A program made the position numbers and the translations under genes. This document shows, piece by piece, positions 54,150 to 63,121 of a DNA stretch of 64,000 bases. Below the pieces are notes generated by a model. That model was not told where the DNA came from. It searched no databases and was given only the letters and a program-made list of their open reading frames with translations. The stretch is from Aminobacter niigataensis (lineage in GTDB: Bacteria > Pseudomonadota > Alphaproteobacteria > Rhizobiales > Rhizobiaceae). The stretch covers positions 62,001-126,000 of the forward strand of contig NZ_JACHOT010000009.1 of the NCBI RefSeq assembly GCF_014200015.1, read 5' to 3'. Each line of letters starts with the position of its first letter. The stretch's first letter is position 1.

Positions 54150-54583
54150 TCATCGCGTGATGGAGTCAAGCGAAAAGGAATGAAATCCTAGAAGTGAGCG
54201 TTGACCTTGGGGGGGGAGGTCAGGAATGGCGATTATGCGCGCTTTCGGAGCAACTCGCGCCAGGTGAACGGAACAAAAACATTCGGGGGGGTCGGCATGA
54301 AACGCCTTCCCGCTACCATTTCCCCTCCGGAATCATGCCTCTAAAGTGTGAAGCCTCTCGGCATCTGCGAGGCGAACTGACCGCGATGATTCCGGCCAAG
54401 CGCACGATCACGGATCTCACGCCACGGACATTCGTCGGACCCGACATATTCTGGCAACGATTTTTACACCCCCCGGCAGGGTGGCATGCCTGTCCATGAT
54501 ACTTGCCGCTATAATGTCGCTCGTTTCGAATGGGCCGGGATGGTTCGGCATCGGCGCTGGCACGCATGTGAGGCAAGATACTG
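54150..54583. other. Non-coding stretch at the probable prophage-host border
   Basis: 434 bases with no convincing gene and no tRNA recognised. Runs of G (GGGGGGGG near 54211, GGGGGGG near 54284) and a 16-base AT-rich patch (ACGATTTTTACACCCC near 54457) occur. TATAAT at 54510-54515 may be the -10 of the phosphatase promoter, with a poor -35 (TGCCTG, 17 bases upstream). The right attachment site could lie here or before 50.5 kb, but cannot be located without the left end. Confidence 0.4.
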
Positions 54584-55348
54584 GTGGGTTTCCTGAATTT
54601 CCGACAGCAGAACCGGCCTCAGGGGCGCGAACGGGTCGAACTCGAGCTGTCCGACACGGTCGTCTATGCCGTCGGCGACGTGCATGGCTGCTTCAGGGAA
54701 CTGCGCGCGCTCGAGGCGAAGATCGTTGCCGACGCGGCAATGCTGCCCGGGCGGAAGCTGATCGTCATGTTGGGCGACTACATCGACCGCGGCCCGGATT
54801 CGGCGCGCGTGCTCGACCACCTGATCGCCCCACCGCCGGCCGGTTTCGAGCGCATCTGTCTGATCGGCAACCACGAAGCCCAGGCCCTCGACTATCTCGA
54901 TGGGAAACTCTCGCTCGAACGCTGGCTCGCCACGGGTGCACGCAGCGCCTTGTTTTCCTACGACATCGATGCCGAGCACCTGGCCGAACTCTATGGCAGC
55001 AGTGGCAAGCTCGACGAGTACATCCGCGCCAACATCCCGCGCGACCACATCCGGTTCATGCGCTCGCTGCCGATCATGGCCTATTCGGAACGTTTCCTGT
55101 TCGTGCATGCCGGCATCCGGCCAGGCGTGCCCCTCCTCGAGCAGAAGGACGACGACCTTCTCTACATCCGCGAGGAGTTCTTCGAGGCGTCCCGGCGGCT
55201 CGACCGCTGGGTGGTGCACGGCCACACGCCGACTGACTTCCCGCGCATCGAGGGCCGCCGGCTCGGCATCGACACCGGCGCCTTCAAGACCGGCCGGCTG
55301 ACGGCGGTGCGGATCGCCAACAAGGGCGGCCGACTGCTGTTTTCCTAG
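54584..55348 (+). CDS. Calcineurin-like serine/threonine protein phosphatase
   Basis: 254 aa from GTG 54584 (no ATG gives full motifs). Metallophosphoesterase motifs: YAVGDVHGCFRE (~28-39), MLGDYIDRGPDSARV (~62-76), LIGNHEAQAL (~92-101), FLFVHAGIRPG (~170-180) and VVHGHTPTDFP (~210-220). They bind two metals and hydrolyse phosphate esters. The family resembles bacterial PrpA/PP1-type enzymes often found near exopolysaccharide genes in rhizobia. It converges on exoP, so it might act on the tyrosine-kinase-like chain length regulator. That link is inference. Confidence 0.88.
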   Translation: MGFLNFRQQNRPQGRERVELELSDTVVYAVGDVHGCFRELRALEAKIVADAAMLPGRKLIVMLGDYIDRGPDSARVLDHLIAPPPAGFERICLIGNHEAQALDYLDGKLSLERWLATGARSALFSYDIDAEHLAELYGSSGKLDEYIRANIPRDHIRFMRSLPIMAYSERFLFVHAGIRPGVPLLEQKDDDLLYIREEFFEASRRLDRWVVHGHTPTDFPRIEGRRLGIDTGAFKTGRLTAVRIANKGGRLLFS

Positions 55349-55403
55349 GCCACGCCCCGAAAGGCGGTCCCGGTTCTCGGGAGGCCCATGCGGGCTCCGT
55401 GCC

Positions 55404-57803
55404 TCAGCTGGCGACCTTCACCTTGGGCTCGCTCTTGTCGACATAGTAGCTGGAATATCTCTCCAGGAACTGCTCCGAGCCGCCATAGGCGCCGTAGCGC
55501 GGCAGCTTCTTGAGATCGACCTTGTTGAGCACCAGGCCAAGGATCTTGCTGGCGATCTGGGGTTCGGCGTTGAGCGCCGAGCGGACGAGCGGCCGCGGCG
55601 TCGCACCCCATTCGGCGACCAGCACGAAGCCGTCGGCGAGTGGCGCGAACGCCTTGGCGTCGACCACCGGGCCGAGCGGCGGCAGGTCGACGATGATATA
55701 GTCGAAGGTCGCCTTGGCGTCGTCGATGAAGCGCCGCATGCCGGCGGACGAAAGCAATTCGCTGGTGTGCGAGAAGCGGCCCCGAACCACCGCGGGAACG
55801 ATCGCCATCTTGGTCTGGCGATCGACCTTGATCACCGATTGCCAGCCCTGGTCGTTGACAACCGCCTCGACCAGCCCCTGCTCGGCATCGATGCCGAGGC
55901 TGCGGCTAAGACCGGGATTGCGCAGGTCGGCGTCGATCAGCAGCGTCTTGGCGCCATTGCTGGCGATCAGGCCGGCGAGATTGGCGGCGACCGTCGACTT
56001 GCCCTCGCCCGGAAGCATCGAGATGATCCCGATTACCTTGCAGCCCACATCCTGAAGCACGATGTCGCCGGCGATTTTGGTGCTGCGCAGCGTCTCGGCG
56101 AACATCGAGGCCGGGGCATCGACGGCGATGCGCATCTTGGCCCTGCGTTTCGCCGCCTCGGCGGCGCGCGTCGGGGGCTGTGGCGGCGGCGTGCCCATCT
56201 TGCCCTTCTCGGGTTTGGTCGCGTCCTTCTTGTCGTCGCTCGACCCGAGCAGCGGCAGATAGCCGAGGAACTTGACGCCAAGCCGCTCGCGCACATCCTC
56301 GGCGGTGCGGAAGAAGCGCTCGTTGAACTCATTGAGCGCGCCGAAGGCCGCACCGATGACGACGCCGAGCACGAGCGCCAGCCCGAACACCATCGAGGTT
56401 CGCGGGCTCGACGGGCCGCGCGGCGTCGTCGCCTCCGAAATCACCCTGACCTTGGCGATCGGGAAGGAGCGCTGCTGCGACGCCTCCTCGTAGCGCGACA
56501 GGAAGGTCTGGTAGAGCGTGCTGAGTGCGGTCGCCTGCTGCTGCAGTTCGCGCAGGCGCACCTGTGCTTGGTTGGCGCTGGAGTTCTGGCCGGTCGCCTC
56601 CATCACGCTGTTGCGCAGCGCGGTCTCGCGCGACTGTGCCACTTCATATGCGTTGCGGTAGGTCTCGGAAAGCTGGCTCAGTTCGCGAAGAATCTGGTTG
56701 GACAGGTCCGCCTGCTCCTTGCGCAGGGCCACGGCCTGGGGATGGTTGGGCCCGAAGCCGGCCGAAATCTCCTGCTCGCGCTTGGACACGCCGGAATAGC
56801 GTTTCTTGAGTTCGGAGATCAGCGGATTTCCCGCCTCTTCCGCCGACAGGGTCGAATTGCCGACGGCAGCTTCCGGCCCACTTTCGACGATGGTGCGGTA
56901 TTGTTCGTAGCGCGCCCGGGCCTTGGCGGTGTCGGCCTGGGCAAGGATCAGCTGGGCATTGAGATCGGACAGCTGCTGTTCGGCGATGGTTTCGCCGCGC
57001 GCCGCCGCAAGACCGTTCTCGGCGCGGAACTTCTCGACCTCGAGTGCCGCCTTCTGCGAACTCGTGCGCAGCTCCTCGAGCCGGCCCTGGAGCCAGACGG
57101 CGGCCTTTTCGGTGGCGTCGAAACTGGCGTCCAATTGGTCGGCGACGAAGGCGTCAGCATAGGCCTTGGTGATGGCTGCCGCCAGTTGCGGATCGTGCGA
57201 GCGGTAGCCCATGGAAATGACATAGCTGCGGCCGGAGCGCTCGGCCATGATATCCGCCTGGAGCATGGCCATCGCCTGCTCCTTGCGCGCCGCTGCCGCC
57301 ATTGCCTTGCGCTGCGCTTCGGTGAGTTCCGCGCCGCCCGCGACATCGGGGGCGGAACGGAAGATCTGCAGGAAGCCGCGTGCGTAGCCCACCAGGGTCG
57401 ACAGCAATGACTTCGGCGGCTGCATGAAATTCTGGTTCTGGTCGAGCTTTTCCTTGTCGACGACCACCGCGGCCAGGCGCGCCGACTTGATGATCTCGAT
57501 TTGGGAGAGGATCGCCGCGTCGGTCTGCATGTTGACCGGCGTCGCCGAAACCTCGTCGACCATCTTGTTCATGCCCTCGTCGATCAGCACGCGGGTGGAA
57601 GCGGTGAAGGTCGGCGGGGTGGTCTGGAGGTAAACGAGACCGAGCAGCAGGCCGATGATTGCGCCGACGCCGACGACCTTGGCCTGACGCTTGGCCATGG
57701 AAAGAAGGCGTTCGAGATCGATGAAGTCGCTGCCTTCCCGCGGGTCCTCGCGAGACGCGGGTATGCGGTTGTTGAAGGGAAAGCTGGCGTAGTTCATCTG
57801 CAT
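55404..57803 (-). CDS. exoP: Exopolysaccharide polymerisation/transport protein ExoP (Wzc-like BY-kinase)
   Basis: 799 aa. The first span lies near residues 43-61 (VVGVGAIIGLLLGLVYLQTT). A large periplasmic Wzz domain with coiled coils follows. The second span is near 470-490 (MVFGLALVLGVVIGAAFGAL). The cytoplasmic BY-kinase has Walker A MLPGEGKST (~596-604), Walker A' TLLIDADLRNPG and Walker B YIIVDLPPLGPVVDA. The end has a Tyr cluster (RYGAYGG, RYSSYYVDK) that can be autophosphorylated. It controls chain length and export of the acidic exopolysaccharide. Order next to exoN fits Sinorhizobium. Confidence 0.92.
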   Translation of the reverse strand: MQMNYASFPFNNRIPASREDPREGSDFIDLERLLSMAKRQAKVVGVGAIIGLLLGLVYLQTTPPTFTASTRVLIDEGMNKMVDEVSATPVNMQTDAAILSQIEIIKSARLAAVVVDKEKLDQNQNFMQPPKSLLSTLVGYARGFLQIFRSAPDVAGGAELTEAQRKAMAAAARKEQAMAMLQADIMAERSGRSYVISMGYRSHDPQLAAAITKAYADAFVADQLDASFDATEKAAVWLQGRLEELRTSSQKAALEVEKFRAENGLAAARGETIAEQQLSDLNAQLILAQADTAKARARYEQYRTIVESGPEAAVGNSTLSAEEAGNPLISELKKRYSGVSKREQEISAGFGPNHPQAVALRKEQADLSNQILRELSQLSETYRNAYEVAQSRETALRNSVMEATGQNSSANQAQVRLRELQQQATALSTLYQTFLSRYEEASQQRSFPIAKVRVISEATTPRGPSSPRTSMVFGLALVLGVVIGAAFGALNEFNERFFRTAEDVRERLGVKFLGYLPLLGSSDDKKDATKPEKGKMGTPPPQPPTRAAEAAKRRAKMRIAVDAPASMFAETLRSTKIAGDIVLQDVGCKVIGIISMLPGEGKSTVAANLAGLIASNGAKTLLIDADLRNPGLSRSLGIDAEQGLVEAVVNDQGWQSVIKVDRQTKMAIVPAVVRGRFSHTSELLSSAGMRRFIDDAKATFDYIIVDLPPLGPVVDAKAFAPLADGFVLVAEWGATPRPLVRSALNAEPQIASKILGLVLNKVDLKKLPRYGAYGGSEQFLERYSSYYVDKSEPKVKVAS

Positions 57804-57952
57804 TCCAGTTCTTGCTGAGCAGCGTCTGCCGCTCGATGGGTTCTGGCGGAGCCGACTTCAGCTACGCAACTGCGGTGCCGATCGGGCACGCGTTATCTCA
57901 AATGTCGTCGAAGGCGAACCGTTTCGCCCGCCTTCGACAACGGTTCATGGCT

Positions 57953-58846
57953 TTAGGCCGCAGCGACGTGATCGTGCTCGGCGACCATGTCGCGGATGGC
58001 ATCGAGCACGGAATCGCGGATGTCGGCCCGCTTCAGCGCAAAGGCGACATTGGCCTGGATGAAGCCTTCCTTGGAGCCGCAGTCGAACATCCGGCCATTG
58101 AACGGCCGGGCGAAGAAGGCCTGGCTCGCGGCAAGGCGAACCATGGCGTCGGTCAGCTGGATCTCGCCGCCGGCGCCGCGCTTCTGGGTGCCCAGCAGGT
58201 TGAAGATCTCCGGCTGCAGGATGTAGCGGCCGTTGATGTAGAAGTTCGACGGCGCGTTGGCCGGCGCCGGCTTTTCGACCATCGCCGTCACCTCGAATCC
58301 CGAGCCGACATCGGGCCCCTTGCCGACGATGCCGTATTTGTTGGTTTCGCTCGGATCGCACTGCTCGACGGCAATGACGTTGCCGCCTGTTTCGGCGTGC
58401 AGGTCCATGATCTCGGCTAGGCAGCCGCGCTTGCCGAACGACACCATGTCCGGCAGCAGAAGCGCGAACGGCTCGTCGCCGATGATGTCACGGGCGCACC
58501 AGACGGCATGCCCGAGCCCGTGCGGCGCCTGCTGGCGGGTGAAGCTGGTGGCACCAGGCACGGGCAATAGGCTCTCCAGCGATTTGATCTGCTCGACCTT
58601 GCCGGCCTGTTCGAGCGTGCCCACCAGTTCGGGATGAAGGTCGAAATAGTCCTCGATGACCGCCTTGTTGCGGCCCGTGACGAAGACGATGTGCTCGATG
58701 CCGGCTTCCAGTGCCTCGTCGACGGCGTACTGGACGACGGGCCTGTCGACGACGGGCAGCATTTCCTTGGGCATGGACTTGGTCGCGGGAAGGAACCGCG
58801 TGCCGAGCCCCGCCACCGGGATCACCGCTTTCCTGACTTTCTTCAT
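57953..58846 (-). CDS. exoN: UTP-glucose-1-phosphate uridylyltransferase
   Basis: 297 aa from ATG 58846 (AGAGG upstream; an ATG 7 codons earlier is possible). GalU signature: [62 protein letters not shown] and [15 protein letters not shown]. It makes UDP-glucose, the donor for the glucosyltransferases encoded next to it and for ExoY-type initiation via UDP-galactose. Its place between exoP and exoO matches the Sinorhizobium exo order. Confidence 0.92.
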   Translation of the reverse strand: MKKVRKAVIPVAGLGTRFLPATKSMPKEMLPVVDRPVVQYAVDEALEAGIEHIVFVTGRNKAVIEDYFDLHPELVGTLEQAGKVEQIKSLESLLPVPGATSFTRQQAPHGLGHAVWCARDIIGDEPFALLLPDMVSFGKRGCLAEIMDLHAETGGNVIAVEQCDPSETNKYGIVGKGPDVGSGFEVTAMVEKPAPANAPSNFYINGRYILQPEIFNLLGTQKRGAGGEIQLTDAMVRLAASQAFFARPFNGRMFDCGSKEGFIQANVAFALKRADIRDSVLDAIRDMVAEHDHVAAA

Positions 58847-58909
58847 CGTGCCAATCCTCTCGCTCATTTCAGTCTCCTCGTCTTGGTCTTGGCCGTCCCG
58901 GCTGTCGCA

Positions 58910-59860
58910 TCATTTGCTGGGCCGGTATGCGAACTGCCTGGCAACCCGGCGCAACCGGACTGCGATCGGCATTCGCAAATGGCGAACCGCCGCCGGGTCC
59001 CCCAGGGCGGTTCTGATCGCCTTGAGCGGCGACCGCTGCTTGATGTGCTCAACCAGTGACAGGAATGAGGCAGCCTGAGAGAGGCTGCGTGTCCGTCGCG
59101 TGAACGCTTTTCGTGCCTCGCCGTCGAGCCTGTTGCGCGCCGCGAAGGCGGCATCAGCGCGCTGCATCGCCTCGATGTGATGGAGCCCCAGAACCCTTGA
59201 AATCGAGCCGCTGCGGACATGATAGGCATAGCCTACGGCGGGTTCGACCGCGCAGCGCCCGCCATTGGCGAGTGCGCTGGCGAGCAGGATGTAGTCCTCG
59301 CCGATGCGCAATTCCTCGTCGTAGCGAAGGCCATGGTGCTTGAGATATTCACGCAAGAATATCGGCTTCATGTAACCAAAATTGAACGTGGATTCGAAGA
59401 CGACATTGCCGCCGATGAAGTCGGCCAGCGTGAGATCTGCCAGTTCTTCGAGATAGCGCTCGGGAAACATCACCTCGGGCGGCGTGCCGTCTTCTCGAAT
59501 CACGGCGATGTTGTCGACGGCCATCTCGGCAGAGCTCTGTTCGGCTCGGGCGATCATTGCGGCAAGCCTGCCCGGCAGTACCGCGTCGTCGGAATCGAGC
59601 ACGGCGACCCAGCGCCCCCGCGCGGCATCGAGACCGGCATTGCGCGCCCCGCCCGGACCGCGATTTTTCTCAAGCGCCACCACGCAGACGCGCGCGTCGT
59701 CATAAGAGCGCGCAAGCGCAAGCGTTGCGTCGGACGAGCGGTCGTCGACGACGATCACCTCGACGGTGACGCCACGTTGCGCCAATGCGCTGTCGATAGC
59801 GCGGCCGAGCGTCGCCTCGGCGTCGTAGGCGGCGATGACGAAGCTGACGTCAGGCTGCAT
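58910..59860 (-). CDS. exoO: Glycosyltransferase family 2, ExoO-like
   Basis: 316 aa from ATG 59860 (MQPDVSFVIAAYDAEATLGR), overlapping the ExoM stop by 11 bases. GT-A motifs: VIVVDDRSSDATLALARS, GGARNAGLDAARGRWVAVLD, then the D-S-D metal motif (VLDSDDAVLPGR). FIGGNVVFESTFNFGYMKPI and LRIGEDYILLASAL are typical of ExoO. In succinoglycan synthesis ExoO adds a glucose late in the octasaccharide. The gene order supports the name. Confidence 0.85.
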   Translation of the reverse strand: MQPDVSFVIAAYDAEATLGRAIDSALAQRGVTVEVIVVDDRSSDATLALARSYDDARVCVVALEKNRGPGGARNAGLDAARGRWVAVLDSDDAVLPGRLAAMIARAEQSSAEMAVDNIAVIREDGTPPEVMFPERYLEELADLTLADFIGGNVVFESTFNFGYMKPIFLREYLKHHGLRYDEELRIGEDYILLASALANGGRCAVEPAVGYAYHVRSGSISRVLGLHHIEAMQRADAAFAARNRLDGEARKAFTRRTRSLSQAASFLSLVEHIKQRSPLKAIRTALGDPAAVRHLRMPIAVRLRRVARQFAYRPSK

Positions 59861-60779
59861 CCTGGCCTCCTTCGTTGCCGTAGAGGCGCAGTTCGCGTGC
59901 GCCGACCAGCCCGCTGAGCACGCCGACATGCATGACCCCGCGCAGCAGGCTGCGGTTGCGGCTGACCGGCTGGAACGCGGTCAGCCCTGCAGCGGCGAAG
60001 CAATAGCTGGCCTTGGCCGAGGCGCGAGCCAGTTCGCCGACCCGGCCCATGCCCGGGCGCTTCGAGCCGAGCAACCGGCCATGCGTCTGGCCGACCCGGA
60101 AGCGCCGCTTGGTGAGCCAGCCGAACGAGGCACGCGACGATGGAACAGGCTCCTCCACCCAGGCCTCGGCGGCATAGGCAATGCGCCCGCCGGCGCCGTG
60201 GACCTGATCGAAGAACTCGGTGTCCTCGCCGCCAGACTGGCCGCGCGCCAGGCTGAAGCGGCGGCCGGAGATGCTGGGCGAACCCATCCTGAGCAAGGCA
60301 TTGCAGGTATAGCCGGTGCGGATCTCGCCCTGGACGAACACCGGATAGGTCGAGTGGAAGTCACCGACCTGCATCCAGCCCGGCGCCCCTGCCCCGTAGC
60401 GCGCCTTGACCGGTCCGAGCACCACGTCGGCGCTGGTCGCCTGGGCGGTCTCGACCAGCCGTCTCAGCCAAGCGCCCGTCGCCTTTTCGTCATCGTCGAT
60501 GAAGGCGACGAAATCGGCCGCGCTGGCATCGAGGCAGGCATTGCGGGCGAGCGAGATGTTGCGTGCCGGGCAATGGACGTAGCGGATCGGCAGCGGCAGT
60601 TCCTGCGCAAGCTCCGAGACCAGCGGCGAAGCGCTCGGCACCTCGTCATTGTCGGCGACGACGATGCCGATGCGATATCCCTCGGGCAGGTCCATCGCCG
60701 CCAGCGAGCGCAGCGTGTCGGCAAGTTCGCGGCGCCTGAAGGTGCAGACGCAGATGTCGATGCCTGGCATCCCGGTCAT
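59850..60779 (-). CDS. exoM: Glucosyltransferase ExoM
   Basis: 309 aa from ATG 60779 (MTGMPGIDICVCTFRRRELA). LADTLRSLAAMDLPEGYRIG, VADNDEVPSASPLV, YVHCPARNISLARNACLD and FVAFIDDDEKATGAWLRRL are close to Sinorhizobium ExoM, as are GDFHSTYPVFVQGEIRTGYT and SGGEDTEFFDQVHGAGG. It adds the fourth sugar (a glucose) of the succinoglycan unit. It overlaps exoA by 4 bases and exoO by 11, a single operon. Confidence 0.92.
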   Translation of the reverse strand: MTGMPGIDICVCTFRRRELADTLRSLAAMDLPEGYRIGIVVADNDEVPSASPLVSELAQELPLPIRYVHCPARNISLARNACLDASAADFVAFIDDDEKATGAWLRRLVETAQATSADVVLGPVKARYGAGAPGWMQVGDFHSTYPVFVQGEIRTGYTCNALLRMGSPSISGRRFSLARGQSGGEDTEFFDQVHGAGGRIAYAAEAWVEEPVPSSRASFGWLTKRRFRVGQTHGRLLGSKRPGMGRVGELARASAKASYCFAAAGLTAFQPVSRNRSLLRGVMHVGVLSGLVGARELRLYGNEGGQDAA

Positions 60780-61762
60780 GCGGTTCGCCCTCCTGCCGGC
60801 ATGCCGAGCAGCTGGAGCCAGAAGCCGAGCGACCATGCGAAATGCATGACCATTGCCGACACGCCGGCAAGCGCCAGCCCGGGCCTGCTTTCGCGCAAGG
60901 CAAGGGCCGCGCCATAGCTAAGGCAGATCGCCGCCCAGACGAGCAAAGGCACGGCCAATATCCAGTGGACGACGGCGAGGCTCGCCAGAAGTGCCGTCGG
61001 CGCCACCATCAACGGCACCATCTGCCGGAGCTTGGGGATGACCCGGTGCTTCAGCACGTTCTTCGCCCGGCCCCGGCCGTAGCCGAGATACTGCCGGAAC
61101 AGGCCGGCAAGGGAGGCACGCGGAAAATAGGTCATGCGGGTGCTGCCGCTCATCCAGATGCGGTAGCCGGCCTGACGCAGGCGATGGTCGAACTCGGCGT
61201 CCTCGTTGTGGCTGAAGCTTTCGTCATAGCCGCCGACGTCGCGGAACGCGGCTATGCGGATCAGGGCGTGGTGGCCGTGGTCGACCCATTCTCCCGCCGA
61301 GCCATGCCTGTGCTTGGAGCCGCCAGTGCCCAGTTTCGAGTTCTGCGCCGCGGCCGCGGCCTGCTGAACCGTGCCGGTGCCTTCAGTCAGCATCGAAACC
61401 ACGACGGAATCCGCACCGGTTTCCAGCGCTTCTTCGAGCAGCCTGTCGCAATAGTCGTCGGGGTAGCCGCCATGGGCGTCGATGCGGATCAGGTAGTCGA
61501 CACCATCGCCGAAAAGCTCGACCGCACGGTTGATGGCAGCACTCTGGATGCGCGCGGGATTGTCGATCAGCACGACATTGTCGTCTTGTGCCACAACGCC
61601 GGAAACGATAGCGCGCGTGGCATCACGGCTGCCGCCATCGGCAACGACGATCCGGGCCCCAAGCCGCCTTGCAGCCGGGCGAAGCCTGCCTAGCAGGCCG
61701 CCGATATGGCGCTCCTCGTTGAGGCACGGAATAACGATGATGGTGGAGGACGTCTCAATCAT
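60776..61762 (-). CDS. exoA: Glucosyltransferase ExoA
   Basis: 328 aa from ATG 61762. IIVIPCLNEERHIGGLLGRL, RIVVADGGSRDATRAIVSGV, LIDNPARIQSAAINRAVELF and RIDAHGGYPDDYCDRLLEEA match Sinorhizobium ExoA closely, as do GEWVDHGHHALIRIAAFRDV and YDESFSHNEDAEFDHRLRQA. Two C-terminal spans (MVAPTALLASLAVVHWILAV, PLLVWAAICLSYGAAL) anchor it to the membrane. It adds the first glucose to the galactose on the lipid carrier. Longer upstream readings overlap exoL and are rejected. Confidence 0.93.
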   Translation of the reverse strand: MIETSSTIIVIPCLNEERHIGGLLGRLRPAARRLGARIVVADGGSRDATRAIVSGVVAQDDNVVLIDNPARIQSAAINRAVELFGDGVDYLIRIDAHGGYPDDYCDRLLEEALETGADSVVVSMLTEGTGTVQQAAAAAQNSKLGTGGSKHRHGSAGEWVDHGHHALIRIAAFRDVGGYDESFSHNEDAEFDHRLRQAGYRIWMSGSTRMTYFPRASLAGLFRQYLGYGRGRAKNVLKHRVIPKLRQMVPLMVAPTALLASLAVVHWILAVPLLVWAAICLSYGAALALRESRPGLALAGVSAMVMHFAWSLGFWLQLLGMPAGGRTA

Positions 61763-61791
61763 GAAGCTGCTTGTCTTGGATGGGTTGGGAA

Positions 61792-62955
61792 TCAGGCGGC
61801 GATAGCGCGCGCGTCGACTTGCCCGTTCTCGGCAGCGACGCGTTCGAGCCTCGCCACCAGCGCGCGGCAATCGGAGCGGCTGCACACCCATGTCGCGGGA
61901 TCGCGCGCAAGCACTGCCCCGTGCAAGGCAGCGTACCGCTCCGTCGTCACGTCCGAGAGCGTTTGCGTCAGCGCCGCGACCGACGGCTCGGACAGCACCA
62001 GTCCGACATTCTGGCATTCGAGGAAGCTGGCTGTTTCGGTGCCGGCCATGGCGATCGGCACCGTGCCGAAACGGCAGCCTTCATAGAGCCTGTTGGGCAG
62101 CAGCCATGTCGAATTCTGGCCTTCCTCGAAGAAATCGATCGCCCAGGAGAAATGCACTTGCGAATAGATGTCGGCCATATCCTCGGGGTTTCGGTAGGCA
62201 CCCTTAAAGGCCAAATGGGGCTCGGATTCGACGAAACCATGGAAATCCGGAAACTCCGAAAGCGCCGGGCGCCCGCGCATGACCAGTTCGAAACGGCCTT
62301 CCGCGCTGCGGGTGAAATCGGCCAGCAGTTCGAGCGACTTGCGGCAGCGCAGCGCGCCGAACCAGCCGATCTTCCAAGGCAGCTGCGGAACCTGTGACGG
62401 CCGCAAATCGAATCGCGGCTCCAGTTCCAGCAGCTTGTTCTCGATGAGTTCGATGGGTGCGTCGATCTGGCCGAACCTTTCGAAATAATGCCTGACGAAG
62501 GCCGGCGAACTGGTCAGCAACAGGCTGACATTACGCCCAAGCAGGCGCTCGGCACCGCGCAGGCCCTTGCCGAGCAGATCCTCGCGCAGCACCAGCCGAT
62601 GGATGTCGAGGCACTCATAGACGGTCGGCACGGACGAAGAGAACGCACTCCGCGCGCGCTGCGCCAGCGCCAGCATTTCAAGATTGCGGGCTACGATCAC
62701 GTCTGGCGCCGCGACTGATTTCAGCGACGCGGCAATGCGCGTCGCCGCCATGGCGACCGCGCCCAGCCGCTGCGCAAAGCGGCCATCGCGCGTGATACCA
62801 AGGTCGATCGGCGTCACGCCTTCGACGTCTTCGAGTTCTTGCGTCCGGCGGAAACCAGCGAGCGTAACGCGCGCGCCACCGGCCTTGAGCATGATGATCC
62901 GTCGGCGAACTGCCGGGTCGGAAACATCATGCACCAGGTACAGAACATGCAGCAT
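61792..62955 (-). CDS. exoL: Glycosyltransferase ExoL
   Basis: 387 aa from ATG 62955 (MLHVLYLVHDVSDPAVRRRI). IIMLKAGGARVTLAGFRRTQ, then GVTPIDLGITRDGRFAQRLG and DVIVARNLEMLALAQRAR match ExoL. WKIGWFGALRCRKSLELLAD and QNSTWLLPNRLYEGCRFGTV are GT-B-type donor-site features. ExoL adds the third sugar of succinoglycan. It is the first gene of the leftward exo operon, transcribed from the divergent region with the paired inverted repeats. Confidence 0.88.
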   Translation of the reverse strand: MLHVLYLVHDVSDPAVRRRIIMLKAGGARVTLAGFRRTQELEDVEGVTPIDLGITRDGRFAQRLGAVAMAATRIAASLKSVAAPDVIVARNLEMLALAQRARSAFSSSVPTVYECLDIHRLVLREDLLGKGLRGAERLLGRNVSLLLTSSPAFVRHYFERFGQIDAPIELIENKLLELEPRFDLRPSQVPQLPWKIGWFGALRCRKSLELLADFTRSAEGRFELVMRGRPALSEFPDFHGFVESEPHLAFKGAYRNPEDMADIYSQVHFSWAIDFFEEGQNSTWLLPNRLYEGCRFGTVPIAMAGTETASFLECQNVGLVLSEPSVAALTQTLSDVTTERYAALHGAVLARDPATWVCSRSDCRALVARLERVAAENGQVDARAIAA

Positions 62956-63003
62956 GAATTCACGCTCGCAGTTTGGCCCACCGATGACGAGGCTAGAGCA
63001 CCC

Positions 63004-63064
63004 ATTGCTGCATCGCAACAATTATTGACTGGCAGGACCTCAAATATTGTTGCGCCGCAAAATG
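63004..63064. promoter_or_regulatory. Paired inverted repeats in divergent exo promoter region
   Basis: ATTGCTGC-ATC-GCAACAAT (63004-63022) and ATTGTTGC-GCC-GCAAAATG (63046-63064) share the form ATTGYTGC-N3-GCARMAT. Their centres are 42 bases apart, four helical turns. They lie between exoL and the pyruvyl transferase gene. A TTGACT at 63025-63030 could be a -35 for the rightward gene but lacks a clear -10. Confidence 0.6.
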
Positions 63065-63121
63065 GCCCGGTTAGCCTGTACTTAATTTCCCGACACGACC
63101 AATCCGAGGAGGCCAAGGCCC

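Noticed and set aside
52789-54153. Longer start (454 aa) for the Y-family polymerase
   Set aside because: It would make the LexA box part of the coding sequence; the family starts right before the LDFDGFFASVEQ motif.
54194-54499. 101-aa GTG-start frame at the prophage-host border
   Set aside because: No ribosome site, no domain-like pattern, and it spans G-runs.
54181-54583. tRNA gene as integration target
   Set aside because: I looked for the conserved T-loop and acceptor pairing here and found none on either strand.
55767-57410. 547-aa reading frame opposite exoP
   Set aside because: Antisense shadow of a gene with full Walker motifs and conserved neighbours.
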